Shown here: positions 26,904-35,479 of the stretch, one piece after another | How the letters are laid out: the number at the start of each line of letters is the position of its first letter | Numbering within the stretch: position 1 is the first letter of the stretch | Assembly: GCA_017623155.1 (NCBI GenBank) | Contig: JAGAPR010000001.1 | Location: 1-64,000 of the forward strand | DNA: 64,000 bases | Source: Prevotella sp. | GTDB lineage: Bacteria; Bacteroidota; Bacteroidia; Bacteroidales; Bacteroidaceae | Direction of reading: 5' to 3' | The notes under the pieces: model-generated | Told to the model about the DNA's origin: nothing | Databases searched by the model: none | Seen by the model: only the letters and a program-made list of their open reading frames with translations | Position numbers and translations under genes: made by a program

Positions 26904-27821
26904 ATGACAAAAGTTAGTGTAATACTTCCGGTCTATAACGTCGGGCGATACCTCGACGAGACATTTGCGTCGCTTTTGGGGCAGACACTGAGAGAGATAG
27001 AGATAATTGTCGTGAACGACGGGTCGACAGACAACAGTGAGGAAATAATAAAAAAGTATGCGGCGGCCGACAAGCGGATTAGGCTGATAAGTCAGGAAAA
27101 CAAAGGGCAGGCCGCCGCGAGAAACGTGGGACTGGGTGTTGCCACCGGCATATACGTGTATTTCATGGATGCCGACGATACTATATCTCCCGAAGCACTG
27201 GAGACATGCTTTCGTTATGCCATTTTGCGCGATGCCGATATATGTGCGTTTGACGGCGATATAGTGTATGAGGAAGGTGCGCGACCCATATCGTGGGACT
27301 ACAAGCAGTGCCGGTTTATGAGAGAAAACAGACTGTACTACGGCCGGGAATGGATAGAGGATATGTTGTCTCACGACCGGTTTAACAGCGTTGTGTGGCT
27401 GTATCTCATTAGCAAGAGGTTGCTTTACTTGTCGGGAGTAAAGTTTCATGAGGGTATAATCCACGAGGATGAGTTGTTTACCGTAAGGGCGTTTATGGAA
27501 ACCAAAAGAGTTGTATGCCTTCAAAAATCGTTTGTGCAGCATCGCATACGCAGCGGTTCGACAATGGGCAGTGGCTTCACGAAGCGCAACATCGACTGTT
27601 ACATCACCGTGGCAAGCGAAATTCTATACAGGAATAGCTGCTCCACGACAAGAAAATATCTGCGGTTTATGCTGCCGAAAGTGTTCTACACAGCCCACCA
27701 AATACCTCTGAAACAAAAGTTCGGAGTGTTTGCACGGGCAACGATAAAGGGACTGTTGTGGTATATCGGATTGAAATCAATCCTCGTTTTCTGGTTTAAA
27801 CGTAAGAGAGAAAGATGTTAA
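26904..27821 (+). CDS. Glycosyltransferase family 2
   Basis: 305 residues. KVSVILPVYNVGRYLDETFA is the GT2 opening, IIVVNDGSTDNSEEIIKKYA the nucleotide-binding segment, YVYFMDADDTISPEALETC holds the DADD metal site, and GIIHEDELFTVRAFM has the E-D catalytic region. The basic C-terminal segment (IGLKSILVFWFKRKRE) may be membrane-attached. It is a single gene between a leftward pair and a 535-bp non-coding gap; its stop codon is within a GATGTTAAATG palindrome arm (27814-27824; partner CATTTAACA at 27865-27873). Confidence 0.9.
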   Translation: MTKVSVILPVYNVGRYLDETFASLLGQTLREIEIIVVNDGSTDNSEEIIKKYAAADKRIRLISQENKGQAAARNVGLGVATGIYVYFMDADDTISPEALETCFRYAILRDADICAFDGDIVYEEGARPISWDYKQCRFMRENRLYYGREWIEDMLSHDRFNSVVWLYLISKRLLYLSGVKFHEGIIHEDELFTVRAFMETKRVVCLQKSFVQHRIRSGSTMGSGFTKRNIDCYITVASEILYRNSCSTTRKYLRFMLPKVFYTAHQIPLKQKFGVFARATIKGLLWYIGLKSILVFWFKRKRERC

Positions 27822-28044
27822 ATGTCAGATGAACTCCAAATAACATCTTCCATCTAACATTTTTCATTTAACATTTCATCTTTGCGGTTAACTAAAAATG
27901 TGTGAACGAAAAGTAAAAAGTCGATACAAAACATTTTCGCGAAGTAGGTTTTGTTAACTTAAAATATTTAACTGACAAGGTGATTTCTTTAACTTTGCTT
28001 AATGATTACGAGGCTCTTTTTCCCTTTTTAGTTCATTTTTGCCT

Positions 28045-28131
28045 TGCAATAAGGCCGTAATTGCATTGCATTTACGGCCTAACGAGCGTCCAATTAGGCC
28101 GTAATTGGAATGCAATTACGGCCTAATTGGA
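28045..28131 (+). repeat. Hairpin core of the intergenic repeat, copy B (short, divergent)
   Basis: Carries the GGCCGTAATTGCATTGCA core of copies A and C. First hairpin AGGCCGTAA (28052-28060) with TTACGGCCT (28072-28080); second hairpin is a perfect 18-bp stem, CCAATTAGGCCGTAATTG (28090-28107) with CAATTACGGCCTAATTGG (28113-28130), loop GAATG. Unlike copies A and C, the middle module is flipped, turning two direct repeats into one long inverted repeat. The rest of the gap 27822-28356 has no ORF; a TAACTTTG (-7-like) at 27990-27997 points toward the element, and 28210-28290 loosely resembles the right part of copy A. Confidence 0.8.
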
Positions 28132-28356
28132 AAACAAGACGATTTTCGAGGCATTAAAAAATGGCTCAAATACGTGTAAGTATCTAATGCACAAGTATTT
28201 ATATGAAGTGCTTCAAAACTCGCGTATTTGCGCCAAAAAATTTTTTCTTGAAAAAGAATCGATTCTCAGCGATGTTAACATAAAATAATATGACACTTTA
28301 TTTGTATTTCTTTAACTAAAAAGCATGGGAGATGTTAAAATATTGGGTGTCTGATG

Positions 28357-29490
28357 TCAGATTGTTTCTATCACGCGCTGCATCTGCTTTTTCCACGACA
28401 AGTCTGTCACTGTGTTGCGAATGTCTGCGGGGGCGAATTTATGGCTTTCGATAAATTCGAGTATCCTCTCTATGCTTATCGGCGACTCGTCGGCAGGCAT
28501 CTTCAATACATATTTGCGGCCATCGAAGTCGCTGTCGCATTCGGAGTAGGCGAAAGGTATGCCCCGGGCGGCATACTCTCTGTTCTTCAATGTCTTTATA
28601 TTGGTTATCCCGCTGCGATGACGGCCGAGGCTTCCGATGGCAAACACGCACTTGTCGAACACTTTGTCGAGTTCGTGCCCGAACAGTTGTCCGTGAAATA
28701 CGACATACTTTTCAATGCCGTATTTCTCTATCAGCGTGGCAAATCCGGGTGCATGCACGCTGCCGTGCATCTCGCTTTCGCCCACACCGCCGACAATGTG
28801 GAAATACACCTCGCGCCGGTTTGCCGCTTGCGAGCAGTATTCGCCGAGTCCGGCGATGAGCCGGTCGTAGCCGTGCCAATAGTGCACTTCCGCCACTCCG
28901 ATGATATGCACGGCATCATCATCGTTGTGGTAGTTGTGTGTCGGAATGTCGTCGAAGTTTATTCCGTTGCTGATATTCACCGCTCGGCATCCGAAAATAT
29001 GTTTCTCGTCGGTGAAAGTCACCATCGCATTCATCTTGCTTGCGAGTTGTCGGCGAAACAGTTTGTCGATAAACAAATTCATGCGTTCGCGAAACGGGAA
29101 ACCGACAAACTCGCCGTCGTATGGATATGTGGGTATTTCGGTGACAGATTTTATGCCGGCCTTGCGCAGTCGGGTAAACAGATGCACGAGCATGGGCGTG
29201 GCATTCATGAAGCTGCGGGCATATACCGTCTCGATACCGTTGTCGACACAGTATCTGTATATGCACCCGTAGTCGAGTCGTTGGCGCACGGAGGCAAGCG
29301 TGCCCGTGCCGTAATCCTGTATCACGGTGTCGTCGACATAGCGGCATCGATGCCCCTCGGGCGAAAAGTCGTAGTAGCAGAGCCGCACGTCGTGCCCGTT
29401 CTCGCGCAGTCCTTTCACCTGATTGTGTATTTTCTTGCTTATCCCGCTCACTTCGGAAAAACCGTGAAATATAAGGAAGAGTATTCTCAT
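28357..29490 (-). CDS. Glycosyltransferase (GT-B, family 1/4-like)
   Basis: 377 residues. RILFLIFHGFSEVSGISKKI opens the N-terminal Rossmann domain; VHIIGVAEVHYWHGYDRLIA and the YVVFHGQLFGHELDKVFDK segment form the donor domain, followed by IGSLGRHRSGITNIKTLKNR and EYAARGIPFAYSE, which replaces the classical E-x7-E. It is the last gene of the ten-gene leftward operon starting at 40320. The C terminus (LSWKKQMQRVIETI) is typical of the family. Sugar specificity unknown. Confidence 0.85.
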   Translation of the reverse strand: MRILFLIFHGFSEVSGISKKIHNQVKGLRENGHDVRLCYYDFSPEGHRCRYVDDTVIQDYGTGTLASVRQRLDYGCIYRYCVDNGIETVYARSFMNATPMLVHLFTRLRKAGIKSVTEIPTYPYDGEFVGFPFRERMNLFIDKLFRRQLASKMNAMVTFTDEKHIFGCRAVNISNGINFDDIPTHNYHNDDDAVHIIGVAEVHYWHGYDRLIAGLGEYCSQAANRREVYFHIVGGVGESEMHGSVHAPGFATLIEKYGIEKYVVFHGQLFGHELDKVFDKCVFAIGSLGRHRSGITNIKTLKNREYAARGIPFAYSECDSDFDGRKYVLKMPADESPISIERILEFIESHKFAPADIRNTVTDLSWKKQMQRVIETI

Positions 29491-29502
29491 TATGTTTTAA
29501 GT

Positions 29503-30684
29503 TTACTGTAAAGCCTTGAAAAAATGTTCGGCATATCGTTCTTTTGAGAACATCGCGGCTCGTTTTTTTGCCGCCATGCTCATTTCTTTCCGCCTGTCGG
29601 GTGATGCCGTCATGGCTGATATCGCGTTGGCAAGTTGGCGTGGAAGATTGTCGTCGGGAGTGATGATCACCGCACATTCGTCGGTTGCTATTTCCGGTAT
29701 TCCGCCTCTTCGGGTCGTTATCACCGGCAGGCCGGCAGCCAGTGCTTCGACGCAAGTGAGCCCGAAAGGCTCTTCCCATGTCGACGGCAGGGCAGCGATA
29801 TCGGCCAAATTCAGATAATCGGGAATATCGGCGTATGGCACGAAGCCGGTGAAAATGATGCGGTCTTTTATCGGTTCGGCCTTTTCTACGAGCGAGTCGA
29901 TGAAAGAGTTTGTACCGGTGTCGTTGGCAAAGAACGCCCCTCCGATGACGAGCAGTTTGGTGTTTGGCTCGTTTTTGAGGATTGTCATGGCTTCAATGAG
30001 TTCGGATATGCCTTTCTCGGGTATCATTCTTCCGCTGAAAACGATGACGAAATCACTCTCGGAAATGCCGAGAGCGGCTCTTCCGACATGCTTCCGGCCG
30101 TTTGTCGCGAACATGCCGATGTCAATGCCGTTGTGTACGGTGATGCATTTGGTGTCGTCGGGCGATATCGTTTTCACGCGCTTGGAGATATAGTCCGACA
30201 CTGTTATAATCCTGTCGGCGGCGGCATACAGCTCTTTGTGCCTTGCGGTGTTTATGTTCAGCACGTCGTTGTGCAGGTGATATATAATCTTGGAATGGCG
30301 CGGAAACATTCTCGTATGAATGGCGTATCCCGGTCGGTTTTCTATTATTATCGCGTCGAAATGATGCTTGCGGATGTCGCGCAGAGCCTTGGCGAGATAA
30401 AACTCGATGGTGTAGTGATAATACTCTTCGCGGTTTACGAGTCTGTATATCCGTTTTATTATTTTGGAAAGCATGCTTTCCGTGTCTACGAATACGTAGT
30501 GATTGACGGCGGATGATGTGGAGCGATGTTTGCGTGCCGCGCCGTTCTCCGTGCTGTATACGGTGATGTCGTGCAGGTGGTGACGGTCGTTGTATTCGAG
30601 ATAGAAGTCTGTCAGGTTTTCAACGGCTCCCCCGCATACGGCCGGCACGGGTAATATTCCGGATGTGAGAATGGCGATTTTCAT
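29503..30684 (-). CDS. Glycosyltransferase family 4
   Basis: 393 residues from the ATG at 30684, which overlaps the upstream stop by four bases (ATGA); the longer in-frame ORF up to 31032 is only a shadow of the neighbour. MKIAILTSGILPVPAVCGGA opens with the Gly-Gly loop; FVIVFSGRMIPEKGISELIE and EEPFGLTCVEALAAGLPVIT (E-x7-E variant) form the donor domain. The shape matches the common GT4 enzymes in polysaccharide loci. Ninth gene of the leftward operon. Confidence 0.92.
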   Translation of the reverse strand: MKIAILTSGILPVPAVCGGAVENLTDFYLEYNDRHHLHDITVYSTENGAARKHRSTSSAVNHYVFVDTESMLSKIIKRIYRLVNREEYYHYTIEFYLAKALRDIRKHHFDAIIIENRPGYAIHTRMFPRHSKIIYHLHNDVLNINTARHKELYAAADRIITVSDYISKRVKTISPDDTKCITVHNGIDIGMFATNGRKHVGRAALGISESDFVIVFSGRMIPEKGISELIEAMTILKNEPNTKLLVIGGAFFANDTGTNSFIDSLVEKAEPIKDRIIFTGFVPYADIPDYLNLADIAALPSTWEEPFGLTCVEALAAGLPVITTRRGGIPEIATDECAVIITPDDNLPRQLANAISAMTASPDRRKEMSMAAKKRAAMFSKERYAEHFFKALQ

Positions 30685-31853
30685 CTGTCGTGCTTCGTAT
30701 GTGTGAATGTTGTGTCGTTTTTGTCGATGTGACGGATGTTTGCAAGCATCTTCCATACGAGGTGGGGCATGGCCGCCGCTTTGCGTAATGTGGTTCCGGA
30801 GCGTTGGCTTTTCGGTATTGCCATGATGATGGAAACGGCAAGCAGCGCGAGCAGTATCCACCATTTCAAGCTCCACACGGGGACAATGACGAACGACAGA
30901 ATGGCGAAAAACGGCAGGGCGGCCATAAGTATGGAGCGCGGTATGAGCGTCTGCTGTATGGTTTTGTCGATGTAGTCGATGTTTCCATGCTTTATGGCGG
31001 AGGGCAGATGGTGTAGCATGTTCAGAAAACACTGTATCTGGGCGGTCATCCAGCGGCGGCGTTGTTGCTGGAAATTGTCTTTGTTGGCCACTTTCTCGTC
31101 GAATACGGCGATGGTTTCTTCGTATTTTATATATATGCCCTGTATCAGCAGGAGTGCTTCAAGCTCTTTGTCTTCGCCGGCGGTGGATAGGGAATAGACA
31201 TTGCTCTCAAACCAGTCGTAGTCGAAACACATTCCGGAACCGATAAGGGCGGACGACAATCCGATGTTGTTGTGGGCTTTTCGGAACAAGGTGTTGTTTA
31301 TCTCTTCGCTCAGTCCGTCGAGAACGGCGATGTCGTTGTTTGAGTTTTTGGCGAGTCTGTGGCATTGAATGGCCGAATATCCTTTTTGGCAGACAGTGTT
31401 CAGCCGGCTCAGAAAATCGTTCTCCACGATGTTGTCGGCATCGAGAATTACAACGAAATCGTATTTGCGGTCGTTGTTTGTGATGGCGAATTGGAGAGCC
31501 TTGGCTTTTGAGCTGTTTTCAAAAACCGGTCTGTGTAGTGTTATCGGCATAGAGCTTAATATGCCGTTTGTGTCGTCGCTCATGTGGTCGGATATCACGG
31601 CAACGTGATATTTGTCGGTGGGGTAGTCTTGATTGAGGAATGTGGCAACGGATGCTGTTATGACATTATCTTCGTTATAAGCAGGATATAATACGAGAAA
31701 TGTGCTAAGTCTGTCTTTGTCGCCGGTATTTTCTGCCGGTTTTTTACTGTTGCGGCATTTGCTTGCGATGGCGAAGAACAATACATACGCGACAGAGCCG
31801 GCCATGAAAAGCCATAGCGCAATGTCGATGATATGTATTATTGTCCATGTCAT
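30681..31853 (-). CDS. Membrane glycosyltransferase family 2 (cellulose synthase-like, Q-x-x-R-W)
   Basis: 390 residues. One N-terminal helix (IIDIALWLFMAGSVAYVLFF), a cytoplasmic GT-A domain and two or three C-terminal helices (SILMAALPFFAILSFVIVPV, WILLALLAVSIIMAIP). Catalytic motifs are intact: VVILDADNIVENDF (D-A-D), STAGEDKELEALL (E-D) and QQRRRWMTAQ, the Q-x-x-R-W signature of processive or membrane-bound GT2 enzymes. It lies 9 bp after a paralogue of nearly equal length and layout at 31863-33029. Confidence 0.88.
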   Translation of the reverse strand: MTWTIIHIIDIALWLFMAGSVAYVLFFAIASKCRNSKKPAENTGDKDRLSTFLVLYPAYNEDNVITASVATFLNQDYPTDKYHVAVISDHMSDDTNGILSSMPITLHRPVFENSSKAKALQFAITNNDRKYDFVVILDADNIVENDFLSRLNTVCQKGYSAIQCHRLAKNSNNDIAVLDGLSEEINNTLFRKAHNNIGLSSALIGSGMCFDYDWFESNVYSLSTAGEDKELEALLLIQGIYIKYEETIAVFDEKVANKDNFQQQRRRWMTAQIQCFLNMLHHLPSAIKHGNIDYIDKTIQQTLIPRSILMAALPFFAILSFVIVPVWSLKWWILLALLAVSIIMAIPKSQRSGTTLRKAAAMPHLVWKMLANIRHIDKNDTTFTHTKHDR

Positions 31854-31862
31854 GGATGGAAT

Positions 31863-33029
31863 TTAATTACGATTTTCGAAATATTTTTTGCGATGTATTA
31901 TCTTTGTCAGGTTCAGCAGAGAGGCTAAAATGATGAAAGGAGCCTTGAAGAAAGATTTGTCCCATTTGTCGTCTACGAGATAATCGGGAGTGGCACAGGC
32001 CAAGACGAGCATGGTGACGGCAAAGAGTATCCACCATTTTACGGCCAATGTGAAATAGATAAACGGCATGACGATGCTCATGAGTACCATGAGAGCAATC
32101 ATTATGGTGCGGGGAATGAGCATCCATTGTATTACCTTATCGGCGAAATCGTATCTTTTTTTCAGTAAGGCAAAGGGTAGATAATGCACGTTTGACAAGA
32201 ACGAACGCAGCTGTGTGGATGCCCACCGGCCTCTTTGTGTGTTGAAATCGGCGGATTGTCGTGTCTTTTCATCATACACAAGGATATTGTCGAAATAGTC
32301 GACGTATATGTGCTGGCGCATGAGCAAGGCTTCAATCTCCTTGTCGTCCCATCCGGTATTTACATTCATGATGTTTTCTTTGAACCATTTGAAGTCGTAG
32401 GCTATGCCGGAGCCGGAAGTGGCAGAGGATATACCGAGTGTTATGTGGCCGCGACGGAATATCGAATTGTTTATCTCTTCAAATATGGCATCAAGGTTTG
32501 CTATTGCCGTATCTCGGTTTTTTGACAGTCGGTGGGCCTGTATCGCTTTTGTTCCCGCGGTCTCGAAAGCGTCGTTCATCTGCTGAAGGAACTCGGGCTC
32601 TACCACAGAACCTGCGTCAAGCACGATGACGATGTCGTATATCTTGAATTGTGGCAGATTGTTGATTGCCAGTTGCAGTGACTTGGCTTTCGTGCTGTCA
32701 GCGAAATCCGGGATCAGCAGTGTTATAGGATACTGTGCAAGCCGGAAGTTGGTGATTTCTTCCTGATGGTCGGAAATCACGGTGATGTCGAACAGACGTT
32801 GCGGGTATGTCTGTCCGAGCGCGGTCTTTACCGTCTGTTCTATGCATTTATCTTTTTTATATGCCGGAATAAGAATGATGAAGCGATTTTGCCGCTTGGC
32901 AGGTGGAATGTGCGAACGCTTGTTGAAAAGTGACGCTATCGAGAAAACAGTGAGGTATAATACCGTCAGTGCAGTGAAAACAAACAGTATTATATCTATT
33001 GTATATATGATAATCCATCCGATGCTCAT
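31863..33029 (-). CDS. Membrane glycosyltransferase family 2 paralogue with altered D-x-D site
   Basis: 388 residues with the same layout as its neighbour: N-terminal helix (IDIILFVFTALTVLYLTVFS), GT-A domain, C-terminal helices (IMIALMVLMSIVMPFIYFTL). It keeps GWDDKEIEALL and TQRGRWASTQ (Q-x-x-R-W), but the metal-binding site reads VIVLDAGSVVEPEF, so the second Asp of D-A-D is Gly. The codons (GAC GCA GGT, minus strand near 32620) are unambiguous. It may use a different divalent-metal geometry, be inactive, or act as a partner of the intact paralogue. Four bp separate it from the upstream GT2. Confidence 0.85.
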   Translation of the reverse strand: MSIGWIIIYTIDIILFVFTALTVLYLTVFSIASLFNKRSHIPPAKRQNRFIILIPAYKKDKCIEQTVKTALGQTYPQRLFDITVISDHQEEITNFRLAQYPITLLIPDFADSTKAKSLQLAINNLPQFKIYDIVIVLDAGSVVEPEFLQQMNDAFETAGTKAIQAHRLSKNRDTAIANLDAIFEEINNSIFRRGHITLGISSATSGSGIAYDFKWFKENIMNVNTGWDDKEIEALLMRQHIYVDYFDNILVYDEKTRQSADFNTQRGRWASTQLRSFLSNVHYLPFALLKKRYDFADKVIQWMLIPRTIMIALMVLMSIVMPFIYFTLAVKWWILFAVTMLVLACATPDYLVDDKWDKSFFKAPFIILASLLNLTKIIHRKKYFENRN

Positions 33030-33033
33030 GATG

Positions 33034-33915
33034 TTATGATTTTAAGAAACTAACGATGCCTGACACTGTGGCCTTGGCCAAGTCAATACGATTTCTGAAA
33101 ATATGCAGTATGATGTTTTTTAAAGAAACAATTATAATCAGATAGCAATATGTAGCCGGCTTGATGATTCCTTTGATGTTTCTTTTCGCAAAAAGCAGTC
33201 TGTTGCGAGAGATATAGAATGTCTTTAACGGACTGTCGGTGCCGCCGGTGGAACGGCTTTCTTTATGATATATGGTGAATGAAGGCTCATACCAAATATC
33301 GTATCCCGCATCGCGCAGGCGTACGGACCAATCCAACTCTTCATAATAAAGGAAGTAGCATTCGGGCATGAGCCCGGCTTTCTCTATGGCCTCGCGCTTC
33401 ACCATCATGGCGGCTCCGTGTGCGTATGGGGTAGGGTGGGCCGTGTCATGCTGTCCGTGGTCTGTCTCTCCGAAGCCAATGGCGTGGTTTCGGACGGTGA
33501 TTTTCGAGAGGGGCGTGTAGCCGGCAAACTGTATTTTATTGTCATCGAAAGCAAAACAAATCTTCGGACACACCATTCCTATTGATGCAGAAGAGCTCAA
33601 TCTATCAATAAGACTGTCGAAATTATGTTTGGGGAGAATGGTGTCGTTGTTTATTAAAAACAGGTATTTGCCTGATGAAGCCTTGATACCGGCGTTGTTT
33701 CCGCCGGCAAAGCCCATGTTTTGCGACAGTCTGATGGTTTTTATTGTGGGATAGCGTTGTTTCAGAAGTGCAGCTTCATCACGGGATGAACCGTTATCGA
33801 CAACAATTACCTCCACAGACTCGTTGTCAATGGGGATAGTGTCAATCAGCTCACACGTGTCTTTGAAACCGTTGTAATTGACGGTGATAATGGATATATC
33901 GGCTTTTTTATCCAT
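33034..33915 (-). CDS. Glycosyltransferase family 2 (rhamnosyltransferase-like)
   Basis: 293 residues. ISIITVNYNGFKDTCELIDT (GT2 opening), VEVIVVDNGSSRDEAALLKQ (NDP binding), KYLFLINNDTILPKHNFDSL with N-N-D in place of D-x-D as in rhamnosyltransferases, and YYEELDWSVRLRDAGYDIWY with E-E-L-D-W. These features fit the dTDP-rhamnose-type GT2 subgroup, though the sugar is inference. It has a short hydrophobic tail (CYLIIIVSLKNIILHIF). The start overlaps the end of the polymerase gene by 8 bp. Confidence 0.9.
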   Translation of the reverse strand: MDKKADISIITVNYNGFKDTCELIDTIPIDNESVEVIVVDNGSSRDEAALLKQRYPTIKTIRLSQNMGFAGGNNAGIKASSGKYLFLINNDTILPKHNFDSLIDRLSSSASIGMVCPKICFAFDDNKIQFAGYTPLSKITVRNHAIGFGETDHGQHDTAHPTPYAHGAAMMVKREAIEKAGLMPECYFLYYEELDWSVRLRDAGYDIWYEPSFTIYHKESRSTGGTDSPLKTFYISRNRLLFAKRNIKGIIKPATYCYLIIIVSLKNIILHIFRNRIDLAKATVSGIVSFLKS

Positions 33916-35431
33916 GTTTTTTCTTTTCTTCTGCTAATCTTTTCTGCTCTTCTTTTTTCAAAGCGATGGCTTTTTCTTGCTCATCGAATTCTTTTTCAAA
34001 GAACGGAAGGTTATATACAATTGCCAAACCGCCGTAGAAAATCAGGACATTGGGGAATTGCATCAATATCTGGTTGCCGTATCCTCCGAGTTGGATGGCT
34101 ATGAAAGCACAACAAAAAGCGGCTCCGATGCTTTGCGCGGATCTGTTTTTCAATCTGAAAAATACGATGATACAAGCCCCGAGAAACATCATTATTGTTG
34201 TTATGATGAATGTGGTGATGCCAATGGCTCCGGTGTGTATCCAGATGAAAACGTACTCTGAGTCGGGTGCAGTGACGGATACTTTCCTGTATTTGTTGTT
34301 TGCCGGCACGTTGCCAAGGTTACGGCTGATACCGATACCCCATGGGGCATCTTGCATATATTTCTTCATTGCCATTTGGTTTATCTCGCGAGTACCGAGA
34401 GATGCATCGTTTTTGTTAAATGCCGAGCGCATTCTTCTAATCATTGAGTTACCTTGTCCGATTGTAGTGAACATGAGAATAGACATGAAGAATGCAAATA
34501 TTAATGTTACCGGAATGGCTATTTTAAATGATTTTGATAAAAAGATATATACGGAACAGCCTGCCGCGAAACAGAATATGGCTGTTCTTGTACCGGAAGC
34601 AAACATCGTCCACGTGCATGCAAGGCCGGCGACAAGAAAGAATATGCGTTCTTTTTTATTAATACTCTTGTGTGAAACGGATATTATAAAGAATGCTACG
34701 GCACTTGCGGCCATGTTACATCCTAAGTTGGCGGCATCACTGAATATTGAGAAGTATCGGATAATACCATTCACGATATGTGTGCGTGCGCCATATACGA
34801 GCCATGCTTTCTCTGTACTTGTGAAGCCTATGTTTTGTTGTTTCCAAGCCCAAAAAGCAGCAAACAAGGATAACGCGGCCCATAATCTCAGAAATGTCAT
34901 TACCCGGTTGGAGTCTGATATGTATATGATACATACTAAATATACATACATTAGTTGAAATGCCATAAGGCGTGCACCGGAAAACCATGCGGCGACGTCT
35001 ATACCAAGGTCGCAAGTATCGTTTAATACTTCAAGGGTACAGAATACGCACCATATTATTAAAGCCAAAAACATGATGTTGGCAACCTTGCCGAGTTTAA
35101 GGTCTTTGGCATCTATTATGGCTATGGCCAATAAGACTATTTCTAATGCTTCATTGGGTAATGAGACCGGAATGGGCATATAATTGTATCTGTTGAGGAA
35201 CATTACCATATAGTTTACTATGAATAATGTCCAAAACGTAAGCATTTTATGGCGAAAGGCGAAGATGCCATACAATACAAATACAGGTAGTATGCATACT
35301 ATTGCAAAGCCTGTGATGCCGGTGGTGATTAGTTGATAGAGAGCAATTAAAAACAGGAGGAAGAGTAATATTACTTTTCCCCCGTTTTCAGTTGTGTATT
35401 TTGATATACTATTGGATTTTATCTTTTCCAT
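33908..35431 (-). CDS. O-antigen polymerase/ligase-like membrane protein (Wzy candidate)
   Basis: 507 residues, about 11-12 hydrophobic helices (VILLFLLFLIALYQLITTGI, FAIVCILPVFVLYGIFAFRH at the N terminus; TTFIITTIMMFLGACIIVFF near the C terminus) and a larger periplasmic loop (about 320-400) with GTREINQMAMKKYMQDAPWG and GIG, the pattern of Wzy_C-type polymerases. The cytoplasmic tail is a highly charged Lys/Glu helix (KEFDEQEKAIALKKEEQKRL). In this operon position it should join flipped repeat units into the polymer. Whether it is a polymerase or a ligase cannot be read from sequence alone. Confidence 0.82.
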   Translation of the reverse strand: MEKIKSNSISKYTTENGGKVILLFLLFLIALYQLITTGITGFAIVCILPVFVLYGIFAFRHKMLTFWTLFIVNYMVMFLNRYNYMPIPVSLPNEALEIVLLAIAIIDAKDLKLGKVANIMFLALIIWCVFCTLEVLNDTCDLGIDVAAWFSGARLMAFQLMYVYLVCIIYISDSNRVMTFLRLWAALSLFAAFWAWKQQNIGFTSTEKAWLVYGARTHIVNGIIRYFSIFSDAANLGCNMAASAVAFFIISVSHKSINKKERIFFLVAGLACTWTMFASGTRTAIFCFAAGCSVYIFLSKSFKIAIPVTLIFAFFMSILMFTTIGQGNSMIRRMRSAFNKNDASLGTREINQMAMKKYMQDAPWGIGISRNLGNVPANNKYRKVSVTAPDSEYVFIWIHTGAIGITTFIITTIMMFLGACIIVFFRLKNRSAQSIGAAFCCAFIAIQLGGYGNQILMQFPNVLIFYGGLAIVYNLPFFEKEFDEQEKAIALKKEEQKRLAEEKKKHG

Positions 35432-35479
35432 TATTAATTATCAACGCTTCTCTTCTTCTGTTATCGAAGTCTCTATTAA

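Noticed and set aside
28354-29511. 385-residue plus-strand ORF opposite a glycosyltransferase gene
   Set aside because: Shadow of the leftward gene 28357-29490, which has recognisable GT-B motifs and fits the operon.
30685-31032. N-terminal extension of the glycosyltransferase at 29503-30684
   Set aside because: The extra 116 residues overlap the upstream gene in another frame; the ATGA-overlapping ATG at 30684 gives the normal family start.
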